From: Gammaproteobacteria bacterium | GTDB lineage: Bacteria; Pseudomonadota; Gammaproteobacteria; JAJPIJ01 | Length of the DNA stretch: 64,000 nucleotides | Direction: 5' to 3' | NCBI GenBank assembly: GCA_022071965.1 | Contig: JAJVIQ010000005.1 | Span: 1 to 64,000 of the forward strand | Shown: piece after piece, positions 43,964-52,222 of the stretch | Layout: every line of letters begins with the position of its first letter | Numbering within the stretch: the first letter of the stretch is position 1 | Notes under the pieces: model-generated | The model's input: the letters and a program-made list of their open reading frames with translations, nothing else | What the model was told of the DNA's origin: nothing | The model's database searches: none | Program-made: the position numbers and the translations under genes

Positions 43964-44830
43964 CTAACCGTACTGGGAGCGCTTGAGGCGATAGAGGGCG
44001 GAGATGTCCTCCTCGCCACGGCCCTCGGACATGAGCCGCTCGTAATCGGCAAGCGTCGCATCCACGACGGTGAGGGGGCCGTTCAGCCTTTCCCGGGCCA
44101 TGTCCCGCACGATCGTGAGGTCCTTGTGGTGCAGCGCGAGCTTGAACCCCGGGGCATAGGTGCCGGCGACCATCGTGCGGCCGCGCTTGTCGAGAAACCA
44201 GTTGGCCGCCGCACCGCTGCCCACGACCGCGATGACCTTTTCCATGTCCAGGCCCATGGCCGCACCGAAGGCGAGGGCCTCGGTCACGGCGTGGTTGATG
44301 CCGGCGACCATGATCTGGTTGACCGCCTTGGTGGCCTGGCCGCTGCCGCTCGGCCCCATGTGCACGATCTTCGCGGCGACCTTCGAGAGCAGCGGCCTGG
44401 CCAGTTCGAGGGCCGCCTCGTCCCCGCCCACCATCATCGCGAGCGTTGCATCGCGCGCGCCTTCCACGCCGCCCGAGACCGGGCAGTCGAGGAAGTGCGC
44501 CGCGCGCGCGGCGAGCCTGCGCGCCGCCTCTCTCGCCGTGGCGGCGCTGACGGTCGACGTGTCGCAGACGATGGCGTCCGGCCGGATGGCGGGCGTCATC
44601 GCATCGACCATCTCCAGGACGTCGGCGTCACGGGAGACGCAGGTGATGATGACATCCGCGACGGCCGCGACCTCGCGTGGCGAGCCCGCCCGCAGGACAT
44701 CCGCCCCGACCGGCAGCGTCGCCGCGGTCTGCGCGGTGCGGTTCCAGATCGCCGCCAGCAGGCCGGCCCGGTCGAGATTCACGGCCATGTGCGCGCCCAT
44801 CGCGCCCAATCCGATCACTCCGGCTTTCAT
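43964..44830 (-). CDS. NAD(P)-binding beta-hydroxyacid dehydrogenase (3-hydroxyisobutyrate / tartronate semialdehyde type)
   Basis: A 288-residue oxidoreductase of the beta-hydroxyacid dehydrogenase family. It has the Rossmann motif VIGLGAMGAHMAVNL (5-19), the substrate-binding DCPVSGGVEGA (115-125) and catalytic Lys168 in GSGQATKAVNQ. Candidates are 3-hydroxyisobutyrate dehydrogenase and 2-hydroxy-3-oxopropionate reductase; neighbours do not decide. GGAGGT precedes the ATG. A run of seven TGCC units lies 24 bases upstream of the start, in the spacer after the M20 peptidase gene. Confidence 0.88.
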   Translation of the reverse strand: MKAGVIGLGAMGAHMAVNLDRAGLLAAIWNRTAQTAATLPVGADVLRAGSPREVAAVADVIITCVSRDADVLEMVDAMTPAIRPDAIVCDTSTVSAATAREAARRLAARAAHFLDCPVSGGVEGARDATLAMMVGGDEAALELARPLLSKVAAKIVHMGPSGSGQATKAVNQIMVAGINHAVTEALAFGAAMGLDMEKVIAVVGSGAAANWFLDKRGRTMVAGTYAPGFKLALHHKDLTIVRDMARERLNGPLTVVDATLADYERLMSEGRGEEDISALYRLKRSQYG

Positions 44831-44853
44831 GCTACCTCCGCCCCGTGGATACT

Positions 44854-44881
44854 TGCCTGCCTGCCTGCCTGCCTGCCTGCC
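44854..44881. repeat. Tetranucleotide repeat (TGCC)7
   Basis: Seven perfect tandem TGCC units (GGCA on the coding strand of the flanking genes). They lie in the 84-bp spacer between the M20 peptidase stop (44915) and the dehydrogenase start (44830), outside both reading frames. Slippage would alter spacing upstream of the dehydrogenase ribosome site. Confidence 0.95.
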
Positions 44882-44914
44882 GCACCCGCAGGTCCGCCCG
44901 CCGTGCGCGACGAT

Positions 44915-46327
44915 TCAGCCACGGGCCTGGCGATGGTGCTCCGCGAGCACCTCGGCGATGCAGCACGTGAGCCGTTTCGCGGTCGGAATATGCAGGAATT
45001 CGTTCGGACCATGCGCGTTGGAGTGCGGCCCCAGCACGCCGGTGATGACGAACTGCGCGGCCGGAAACCTCTCGCCCAGCATGGCCATGAACGGAATGGT
45101 GCCGCCCTCGCCCATGTAGATGGCCGGCTTCCCGAAGTAAGCCTGCGAGGAGGAGTCCAGCGCCCGCGTGAGCCACGGCGCCTCGGCGGGCGCGTTCCAT
45201 CCACTCGCCGCCCAGTCGGGCGTGAAGCGCACCCGCGCGTTGCACGGCGGATCGCGCTCGAACAGCGCCTTGAGGGCCTGCGAGGCCTTGACTCCGTCGC
45301 AGCCCGGCGGCAGGCGCAGCGAGACCTTTACCGAGTTTGCGGGCAGCGCGACATTGCCCGCGTCCGCGATCGCCGGCAGCCCGCCGGCGCCGGTGATCGC
45401 GAGCGCCGGCCGCCAGGTCGCGTTCAGGACGAGCTCCGCACCATCCTCGGTCACGGCCCGCACGCCCTGGGCGAAGGGAAGCTTGCGCGCAACGTCGCCC
45501 AGCACGGCGGCGGCGATCCGCGCCTGCGCGACACGATTCGCGGGTATCTCGACGTGGAACTCGCGCGCAACGATCGTCCCGTCCCCGCACGCCTCTAGGC
45601 GCTCCAGCAGTTGCCGCAGGATGCGAAAACAGCCGGGCACGATGCCGCTGGCGGCGCCGGAGTGCACGCCCTCGCGCATCACCTCGACCTCGAGCACCCC
45701 GCCGATGAGCCCACGCAGGGAGGTGGTCACCCAGAGTTGATCGTAATTCCCGCAGCCGGAGTCCAGGCAGATGACCAGTGACGGGCTGCCGATGCGCGCC
45801 TGCAGCGCGTCGATGTAATAGGGCAGATCGAAGCTGCCGCTCTCCTCGCAGGCCTCGATGATGACGACACAGCGCGCGTGCGGGATGCCCTGCTCCTGCA
45901 GCAACCTGATGGAAGTCAGCGAGGCGAACATCGCGTAGCCGTCGTCGGCGCCGCCCCGGCCATACAGCCGGTCTCCGTCGATCACCGGCTTCCACGGGCC
46001 CAGATCCTCGCGCCAGCCGGTCATCTCCGGCTGCTTGTCGAGATGCCCATAGAGCAGCACGGTGTCCGTGCCGGTCCCGGGGATATCCATATATATGAGT
46101 GGGGTGCGGCCCGGCAGCCTCACGACCTCGAGTTGCAGCCCGCGTATGCCGGCGCCGAGCGCCCAGCGCTCGAACCGCCGCACGACCTCCTCCATGTAAC
46201 CGTGCGCCTGCCAGTGCTCATCGAACGCCGGCGATTTGTTGGGGATCCTGATGTACTCGACGAGCTCGGGGACCACCGAGTCGTTCCACAGCTCGCTGAT
46301 GAAATCCTGGGCGGACGCGCGATCCAT
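44915..46327 (-). CDS. M20 family metallopeptidase (dipeptidase-like)
   Basis: A 470-residue zinc peptidase of family M20 (CNDP/ArgE-like). It has the metal-ligand blocks LLYGHLDKQP (His95, Asp97), GRGGADDGYA (bridging Asp128), and EACEESGS (Glu161 catalytic, Glu162 ligand), and an inserted dimerisation domain (about 195-330). The C-terminal His is in GPHSNAHGPNEF. It probably cleaves dipeptides or deacylates N-acyl amino acids in the cytoplasm. It is upstream of the dehydrogenase on the same strand. Confidence 0.92.
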   Translation of the reverse strand: MDRASAQDFISELWNDSVVPELVEYIRIPNKSPAFDEHWQAHGYMEEVVRRFERWALGAGIRGLQLEVVRLPGRTPLIYMDIPGTGTDTVLLYGHLDKQPEMTGWREDLGPWKPVIDGDRLYGRGGADDGYAMFASLTSIRLLQEQGIPHARCVVIIEACEESGSFDLPYYIDALQARIGSPSLVICLDSGCGNYDQLWVTTSLRGLIGGVLEVEVMREGVHSGAASGIVPGCFRILRQLLERLEACGDGTIVAREFHVEIPANRVAQARIAAAVLGDVARKLPFAQGVRAVTEDGAELVLNATWRPALAITGAGGLPAIADAGNVALPANSVKVSLRLPPGCDGVKASQALKALFERDPPCNARVRFTPDWAASGWNAPAEAPWLTRALDSSSQAYFGKPAIYMGEGGTIPFMAMLGERFPAAQFVITGVLGPHSNAHGPNEFLHIPTAKRLTCCIAEVLAEHHRQARG

Positions 46328-46453
46328 GCGTCCAGTGTAACGGCGCGATCGGCGTCGGCAAAGGGTTCGGGTCGCGGCCTCACTCGCGGAGCGCGGCGCT
46401 GCGCCGTGCCGGGGACCGGACGATCATTGAACAATTCGTGCCGATGGTGTCAC

Positions 46454-47977
46454 ATGCCTAATGCGCCGGCAATACAATGGCGCGTCGGCAAGATTGAGCG
46501 GGATGATCCGGGACGTGGGGTGGCGAACGTGGCGGCGAGCGTGCAGGAGGAACTGAAACACCCCCGTGACGTGAGGGTGACTCTCGAGGAGATCGAGGAG
46601 CTGCTGAACAAGCAGGAGGCGGCGAGCGAGCTGACCGCCCGCCAGGAAACCCCGCGCCATGAAATGGTCATGGATCTCCTGCTGCGGCAGCAGCACGTCG
46701 ACGTGGAACGCCGCCTGCAGGAGTCCCACCCGGCGGACATCGCCTACGTGCTCGAGGGACTGCCGCTGGAGCGGCGGCGGCTGGTGTGGAGCCTCGTCCG
46801 TCCCGAGGCGCGCGGCGCCGTACTGCTGGAACTGTCGGAAGCGGTGCGCGAGGGCCTGCTCGGCGGGATGCCGAGCAGGGAGATCGTCGACGCCGCCGAG
46901 CACCTGGATTCCGACGAGATCGCCGATCTCGTTCCCAGTCTGCCCAGGGACACGGTCTTCGAGCTCTTCAACTCCCTCGACGGCAAGGATCGCGCCGAGT
47001 TGCAGGACGTGCTCTCGTTCCCGGAGGGCAGCGTGGGCGCGCTGATGGACCTCGACGTCCTGAGCGTTCGCGACGACGTCGAGATCGAGGTGGTACTGCG
47101 CTACCTGCGCAAGCGCAAGGATCTGCCGGAGCAGATCGATCAGATCATCGTCGTCGATCGCGCCGGCGTGCTGAAGGGCGTGCTGCCGGTCAAGCGGCTG
47201 CTGATCCACGACCCGGAGGCGATGGTCGGGGACGTGATGCTGCTGGAGCCGGTGTCGTTCCGCACCGACGAGTCCGCGCGTGATGCCGCGCAGGCGTTCG
47301 AGCGTTATGACCTGCGCACGGCGCCTGTCATCAACATCCATAACCAGGTCGTGGGCGTGCTGAGCGTCGATCAGGTGATGGATTACGTGAACGAGTCCGC
47401 CCAGCGCGAGCGCCTGAGCCTGGTGGGTCTGAGGGAGGACGAGGACCTGTTCGGTTCGGTGTGGAAGAGCAGCAGGAACCGCTGGACCTGGCTGATCTTG
47501 AACCTCATGACGGCCTTCATCGCCTCGCGCGTGATCGGACTGTTCGAGGGCACGATCGAGCGACTCGTCGCGCTGGCGGCGCTAATGCCCATCGTGGCGA
47601 GCGTGGCCGGCAATTCGGGCAACCAGACCGTCGCGCTGGTGATCCGCGGCCTCGCCCTCAACCAGGTCAATACCGGGAACTTCTACCGGCTGTTGTTCAA
47701 GGAGATCGGCATCAGCCTCGTCAACGGCCTGGTATGGGGTTCGGTCGTGGGCTTCTTCGCGTATCTCTTCTACAACAAGGTGTCGCTGGCCGTCGTCATG
47801 GTCGCGGCGATGATACTCAATCTGCTGATGGGCGCCCTGGCCGGGGTGATCTTCCCCCTGACGCTTCACAAGCTGGGGCGCGACCCGGTGATGGGCAGCA
47901 GCGTCATGCTCACCGCGATCACCGACAGCATGGGCTTTTTCATCTTCCTGGGGCTGGCGGCGGCGTTCCTGCGCTAG
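46454..47977 (+). CDS. mgtE: Magnesium transporter MgtE
   Basis: Mg2+-gated Mg2+ channel. The 507-residue protein has an N domain of helical repeats (about 50-185; HPADIAYVLEGLPLERRRLVWSLV), two CBS domains (about 195-320) and five C-terminal membrane helices with the pore motif LMPIVASVAGNSGNQTVALVIRGLAL. The ATG at 46454 is the first plausible start; a GTG near 46520 would remove a non-conserved N-terminal stretch. It is divergent from the M20 peptidase. Confidence 0.95.
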   Translation: MPNAPAIQWRVGKIERDDPGRGVANVAASVQEELKHPRDVRVTLEEIEELLNKQEAASELTARQETPRHEMVMDLLLRQQHVDVERRLQESHPADIAYVLEGLPLERRRLVWSLVRPEARGAVLLELSEAVREGLLGGMPSREIVDAAEHLDSDEIADLVPSLPRDTVFELFNSLDGKDRAELQDVLSFPEGSVGALMDLDVLSVRDDVEIEVVLRYLRKRKDLPEQIDQIIVVDRAGVLKGVLPVKRLLIHDPEAMVGDVMLLEPVSFRTDESARDAAQAFERYDLRTAPVINIHNQVVGVLSVDQVMDYVNESAQRERLSLVGLREDEDLFGSVWKSSRNRWTWLILNLMTAFIASRVIGLFEGTIERLVALAALMPIVASVAGNSGNQTVALVIRGLALNQVNTGNFYRLLFKEIGISLVNGLVWGSVVGFFAYLFYNKVSLAVVMVAAMILNLLMGALAGVIFPLTLHKLGRDPVMGSSVMLTAITDSMGFFIFLGLAAAFLR

Positions 47978-48027
47978 CCGCGGGCATTCCTCGCCCGGCC
48001 GCGGTGCGCGGCGCGTCTCCGGCAGGC

Positions 48028-48426
48028 TCAATCCGTGAAAATGTCGGCGAGCACCAGGCCCCAGACGATCACGCAGTTGGCCAGGCTGATGAATACGGCC
48101 GCGCTGCCCATGTCCTTGGCACGCTTCGCGAGGGCATGACGTTCCGCGGAGACACGATCGACGACCGCCTCCACCGCCGAGTTCAGCAGCTCGGTGACGA
48201 GCACCAGCAGCACGCTCGCGAGCAGCAGCGCCATCTGCACCAGGTCTGCCGGCAGCAATACCGCGACGGCCACCATGACCATGCCGAGCCAGACCTCCTG
48301 GCGAAACGCGGACTCGTGGCGATAGGCGCTCGCCAGCCCGTCCAGGGAGTACCGGAAGGCTTTCCGGATGCGCACCAGCCCGATCTTTCCCTTGAAGGGG
48401 TTCGTGTTCATCTCATCGACTGCCAC
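48028..48426 (-). CDS. dgkA: Diacylglycerol kinase (prokaryotic DgkA)
   Basis: Small trimeric membrane kinase recycling diacylglycerol from envelope reactions. At 132 residues it shows the family text RIRKAFRYSLDGLASAYRHESAFRQEVWLG, three membrane helices, and the active-site motif ELLNSAVEAVVDRV followed by KRAKDMGSAAV. GTG at 48426 with GGAGG upstream is preferred; ATG at 48411 is an alternative. It is convergent with mgtE. Confidence 0.95.
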   Translation of the reverse strand: MAVDEMNTNPFKGKIGLVRIRKAFRYSLDGLASAYRHESAFRQEVWLGMVMVAVAVLLPADLVQMALLLASVLLVLVTELLNSAVEAVVDRVSAERHALAKRAKDMGSAAVFISLANCVIVWGLVLADIFTD

Positions 48427-48548
48427 CGCCCCGCTCCTCCGCCCGAGGACGGGGGATGCAACAGAAATGACGCGGAACCTTCATCAACCGGGAAAGATCG
48501 CCCACTGGGCGTCGCCCCGATCATTGGCGATGGCCGGGCGGATGGAGA

Positions 48549-48932
48549 ATGTCGGGTGCGTCGCGCGGAAGCGCCATCTGGTTCTCCGACGGGCATCCGG
48601 GCTCCCGCGGCCGCAGCGCCGATTTCCGGCGCGAACTCCTGCGCACGGTCGGGTGCCATCCTCCCGATCCCGGCAGCGGCATCGTAGACATCTGGCAGAT
48701 GCGCAAGCGTCCATACCGGCCGCGGGCGCACGGCAGCCTCGTGTGCACCGTGCCCGGCCGTGCCGGGCACCGCACGGATATGGTCTTGGCGCCGGGGAAC
48801 CGCGAGGAATTGCTGCGCGACCACGAGGGCATGCATTTCGGCAACATCCGGAAAGAGGAGCGGGCGATGGACGTCAGGGCCATGGCAGACGCCCGCTCAT
48901 TCTACACGGCGGCGAGTTCGGCAGCGTCGTGA
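48549..48932 (+). CDS. Uncertain hypothetical reading frame
   Basis: A 127-codon frame with high third-position GC, as in the real genes around it. No family is recognised; the middle (GIVDIWQMRKRPYRPRAHGSLVCTVPG) looks protein-like. No ribosome site is evident and several overlapping frames of similar length exist on both strands. The whole stretch from 48427 to 49256 (830 bases) otherwise holds nothing I can name, and may be decayed sequence. Confidence 0.25.
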   Translation: MSGASRGSAIWFSDGHPGSRGRSADFRRELLRTVGCHPPDPGSGIVDIWQMRKRPYRPRAHGSLVCTVPGRAGHRTDMVLAPGNREELLRDHEGMHFGNIRKEERAMDVRAMADARSFYTAASSAAS

Positions 48933-49256
48933 TGTGTTGGCGGCTGCCGGCGACGGCCGGAGCGACTCCCGATGACCGGCCGCGGCGGCAGTTCGTGCCG
49001 CCGCGCCCCGTTGCGGGGTACGTCCGCCGCGTGGCGACCGCGAAGAATGTCGGGGCCTTGCTTTGCCTGGGCCCGCCCGCCAGCGGGGTGGAGATCGGCG
49101 ATGGGCCGCCGCTGGAGCCCTGGCGCGCTCGACGGGGAGCGGCGCCTTGCCGCGCCGGCGGCGCTGATGCCCCGCGGTGAGTACCGCCTGCCGCGCGCCC
49201 GGCCCCCCGTGTATCCCGTGTATAGTGATCGGCAGGACGGCCGGGGCGCGCGTACG

Positions 49257-49562
49257 ATGCAGGCGGTGGTCATCATCCTCCAGGTCCTGGTGCTGACGTT
49301 GGCGATCGCGGGGCTGGTGGGAGAGCGGCTCTGCACCTTGTGCGGCGCGGCGTGGTCGTTCGGGGACGCCGGCAGCGGCAGCCGGGTCGTGGGGATCTCG
49401 CTGCCGTTCGCCGTGCCGTCGTATTTCCTCATACGGGCGCCGTGGCATTCGTTGGATCGGCACCTGGATGCCGCGGCCGAAGGCGTGGCGGCGACCGTAT
49501 CGGCGGTGTCGGAGCAGAATGAGCCCGCATCGTCGCGCGACAACCGACAGGTTCGTGCGTGA
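49257..49562 (+). CDS. Small single-pass membrane protein, first gene of the Lgt/radical SAM cassette
   Basis: A 101-residue protein with one N-terminal hydrophobic helix (MQAVVIILQVLVLTLAIAGLVGERLCTLCG; note CTLC right after the helix) and a polar Ala/Glu-rich C-terminus. There is no known domain. The frame is open upstream, but the ATG at 49257 starts the hydrophobic segment. Its stop overlaps the GTG start of the next gene by 4 bases (GTGA), and third-position GC is high, which supports real coding and translational coupling. Confidence 0.5.
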   Translation: MQAVVIILQVLVLTLAIAGLVGERLCTLCGAAWSFGDAGSGSRVVGISLPFAVPSYFLIRAPWHSLDRHLDAAAEGVAATVSAVSEQNEPASSRDNRQVRA

Positions 49563-49810
49563 AAACGATCTTCACGGCACTGTGGTGGATCATCCGTGTG
49601 CTCATCCTGCTGGGGCTGTTCCTTCTGGTTGCCGGCGCCGGCATCTGCGGCTACATCTACTACGAATTCAGCGCCCAGTACCACCGGCCAGGGCCGGGGG
49701 ACTGGCTGTTCATGGGGATGCTTGGGTCCTTGACGCTGCTGTTCGGGTGGATCTTCTGGGTCGTGATGCGAGCCCTGTTCCGGCCGCGGTCGAGCGCCGA
49801 TGGCTCCTGA
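49559..49810 (+). CDS. Small two-pass membrane protein in the Lgt/radical SAM cassette
   Basis: An 83-residue protein with two membrane helices (about 6-32 and 48-70) joined by a short YYEFSAQYHRPGPGDW loop and ending in a basic tail. No family is recognised. It starts with GTG overlapping the previous stop, and its 3' end overlaps the Lgt-like gene by 11 bases. The tight packing suggests a membrane partner of the Lgt-like protein or the radical SAM enzyme. Confidence 0.65.
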   Translation: MKTIFTALWWIIRVLILLGLFLLVAGAGICGYIYYEFSAQYHRPGPGDWLFMGMLGSLTLLFGWIFWVVMRALFRPRSSADGS

Positions 49811-50543
49811 ACGTGCCCTGCTCCTGCACGCGGTCTTCGAATGGGCCGCCATCCTCGCCGGCGCCCGGCTGTACTTTCACGAGCGCGGGCTGCATGGGTT
49901 GCGCGGCGCCCTGCAGCCGCAGAATTACGCCGTGCTGACCGGCTGCCTGCTCGGCGCGGCGATCGGCAACAAGGCGGTGTTCTGGGTGGACAATCCGCAA
50001 CTCTGGAACTCCGACACCGGTGTCGTCCAGTTCTTCCTGGGCGGACAGTCGATGGTCGGCGGTTTGGTGGGCGGCCATCTCGGCGTCGAGCTCGGAAAGT
50101 GGTTCGCGGGCGTGCGCCATTCCACCGGCGATCATTTCGTCTTTCCGATCCTGCTCGGCATCGTGATCGGTCGCCTCGGATGCCTCCTTGCCGGTCTTCA
50201 CGATCAGACCTTCGGCATCCAGACCAGCCTGCCGTGGGGTGTCGATTTCGGCGACGGGATCAGGCGGCATCCAACGCAGCTCTACGAGATCCTGTTTGCG
50301 ATGCTGCTCTGGGGGACGTTCAAACGCGGGCGCACGCGGCTGGCGGTCCGCCCGGGCCTGATGTTCAAGATTCTCCTCGTCTCCTACCTGTCATGGCGGC
50401 TGCTCGTCGACGCGATCAAGCCCGTCCCGTACGCCTATCCCATGGGCCTGAGCGGCATACAGCTCGTGTGCGCGGCGGCGCTGGCGCTCTGCATTCCGCT
50501 GCTCTTGGCGCAATTGCGGCGGCGCGAGGCCGTGCGTGCATGA
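49800..50543 (+). CDS. Lgt-like membrane protein (divergent prolipoprotein diacylglyceryl transferase family)
   Basis: A 247-residue polytopic membrane protein of the Lgt fold, which in canonical members moves diacylglycerol from phosphatidylglycerol to lipoprotein cysteines. Family blocks are GGQSMVGGLVGG (81-92), GRLGCLLAG (124-132) and HPTQLYE (157-163). However, the residue matching Escherichia coli His103 is Val86 and that matching Asn146 is Cys128. Arg125 (Arg143 equivalent) and Arg200 remain. It is therefore probably a paralogue that still binds a phospholipid but does a different reaction. It overlaps the upstream gene by 11 bases and the radical SAM gene by 4 bases (ATGA). Confidence 0.82.
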   Translation: MAPERALLLHAVFEWAAILAGARLYFHERGLHGLRGALQPQNYAVLTGCLLGAAIGNKAVFWVDNPQLWNSDTGVVQFFLGGQSMVGGLVGGHLGVELGKWFAGVRHSTGDHFVFPILLGIVIGRLGCLLAGLHDQTFGIQTSLPWGVDFGDGIRRHPTQLYEILFAMLLWGTFKRGRTRLAVRPGLMFKILLVSYLSWRLLVDAIKPVPYAYPMGLSGIQLVCAAALALCIPLLLAQLRRREAVRA

Positions 50544-51976
50544 GGCGCAAGGCGAGGCCCTATCTTTTCTACGACACGACCAGCGCGGTGTGCACGACCT
50601 GCCTGCGCGTGATCGAGGCGAAGATCCTGCTGAAGGACGGGAAGGTTTACATGGAGAAGTGGTGTCCGGCCCACGGCACGGAGCGGGCGCTGGTCAGCGA
50701 CGATGCCGACTACTATCGGCAGTGTCGCGAGCTGTGGATCAAGCCGCCGGAGATGCCGAATAGGTTCAACACCCGCATGCAATACGGGTGTCCTTACGAC
50801 TGCGGCCTGTGCCCGGATCACATGCAGCACTCCTGTCTCACGCTGCTGGAGCTGACCGATCACTGCAATCTCCGCTGCCCGATCTGCTACGCGGGCTCCG
50901 GCCCTGAGCGCTCGGGCAACCGGACGCTGGCGGAGATCGAGCGCATGCTGGACGCCATCGTCGCCAACGAGGGCGAGCCGGACGTGGTGCAGCTCTCCGG
51001 CGGTGAGCCGACGCTGCATCCGGATTTCTTCGCGGTGCTCGATGCGGCACGCGCGCGCGGAGTGCGGCACCTGATGGTGAACACCAACGGCGTGCGGCTG
51101 GGACAGGACCGCGAGTTCTGCGCACGGCTGTCCGAATACCGCAGGGCCTTCGAGGTCTACCTGCAGTTCGATTCGCGGCGGGCGGAGGTCTTGAAGGAGA
51201 TGCGCGGCGCGGATCTCACCCGCGCGCGCGAGCAGGCGCTGCAGCATCTCAATGAGTTCGACATCTCCACCACGCTGGTGGTGACGCTGAAAAAGGGCGT
51301 CAACGACGGCGAGATCGGCGACATCATCGGCTACGCGCTCGCCCAGCCCTGCGTACGCGGGGTGACGCTGCAGCCGATCCAGGACGCTGGCCGGGTGGAG
51401 GGCTACGACCCGAGGATCAATCGGCTTACGGTAAGCGAGATTCGCCGCCGCATCGCCGAGCAGACGGGCGTGTTCACGGCCGCGGACATACTGCCGGTGC
51501 CATGCAACCCGGACACACTGGCCATGGGATACGCGCTGAAGGTCGGGGGCGAGGTCGTGGCGCTCACGCGCTACCTCGACCCCGCGGTACTGCTCGAGGG
51601 CGGTCGCAATACCATCACCTTCGAACACGACGGCGAATTGAAGCAGCGCGTCTTCAATCTTTTTTCCACCAACCATTCGCCGGCGTCGCAGGCGAGCTGC
51701 CTTGCCGAGCTGATGTGTTGCCTGCCCCGCGTCAGCGCGCCCGCGGAGCTGACCTATCGCAACGTCTTCCGCGTGCTCATCGTGCAGTTCATGGACGCGT
51801 TGTCGCTGGACATCCGCGCCCTGAAGAAGTCGTGCATCCACCTCGTCCAGCCCGACGGCCGTCTCATCCCCTTCGAGTCGTTCAACCTCTTCTACCGTGA
51901 TGGCCGCGCTCAGTTGCTGCAGACGCTGCGGGAGGAGGTCGCGCGCGCAACCCGGGCCCGCCGGACGGAGATTTGA
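50540..51976 (+). CDS. Radical SAM enzyme of the Tes / MJ0619 type
   Basis: A 478-residue radical SAM enzyme. An N-terminal cysteine-rich part (Cys18, Cys21, Cys42 in CPAHG, Cys62, then GCPYDCGLCPDH with Cys84, 88, 91, and Cys99) precedes the radical SAM motif Cys109-x3-Cys113-x2-Cys116 and the SAM-binding QLSGGEPTLHPDF. This layout is that of archaeal tetraether synthase (Tes) and MJ0619, the latter described as a dihydropterin methylase. Tes couples lipid chains through C-C bonds. It starts at 50540 inside the Lgt-like stop; the longer upstream frame is shadow. The Lgt partner favours a lipid substrate, but this is inference. Confidence 0.85.
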   Translation: MRRKARPYLFYDTTSAVCTTCLRVIEAKILLKDGKVYMEKWCPAHGTERALVSDDADYYRQCRELWIKPPEMPNRFNTRMQYGCPYDCGLCPDHMQHSCLTLLELTDHCNLRCPICYAGSGPERSGNRTLAEIERMLDAIVANEGEPDVVQLSGGEPTLHPDFFAVLDAARARGVRHLMVNTNGVRLGQDREFCARLSEYRRAFEVYLQFDSRRAEVLKEMRGADLTRAREQALQHLNEFDISTTLVVTLKKGVNDGEIGDIIGYALAQPCVRGVTLQPIQDAGRVEGYDPRINRLTVSEIRRRIAEQTGVFTAADILPVPCNPDTLAMGYALKVGGEVVALTRYLDPAVLLEGGRNTITFEHDGELKQRVFNLFSTNHSPASQASCLAELMCCLPRVSAPAELTYRNVFRVLIVQFMDALSLDIRALKKSCIHLVQPDGRLIPFESFNLFYRDGRAQLLQTLREEVARATRARRTEI

Positions 51977-51994
51977 GCCGAGACGGATCGGGCG

Positions 51995-52187
51995 GCCATC
52001 GCGATCGGCGCCGGTTCCTCGAAGTGGATCGGGTTCGCCATCGCGCATGCCCTGCTTGCCGTGTCGTACCGAGTGGCCATCACCGGCACCACCGTGCGCA
52101 TCGGGGAGCGCGTGCGCGGTCGAGGTGGCCGCAAGCCTGCGCGCCGGTGGCGCCGAGGCCAGCGCGGCGGGCGCAAAGGCGCGTTAG
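51995..52187 (+). pseudogene. Decayed short-chain dehydrogenase/reductase fragment
   Basis: Frame 1 from 51995 reads AIAIGAGSSKWIGFAIAHALLAVSYRVAITG, clearly the SDR dinucleotide fold (normal form xGxSSGIGxAIA). After a +1 shift near 52116 the next frame reads AVEVAASLRAGGAEASAAGAKAR and stops at 52185-52187. The TG-x3-G-x-G motif is damaged and only about 65 residues of a 250-residue enzyme remain. The gene has lost its start and its catalytic half. Confidence 0.75.
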
Positions 52188-52222
52188 GGGCGCGGCCGCG
52201 TATTCCGTAGAATGCGGCAGTC

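Noticed and set aside
48408-48836. 142-codon minus-strand frame overlapping dgkA
   Set aside because: Overlaps the clear dgkA gene in another frame and has no family-like features.
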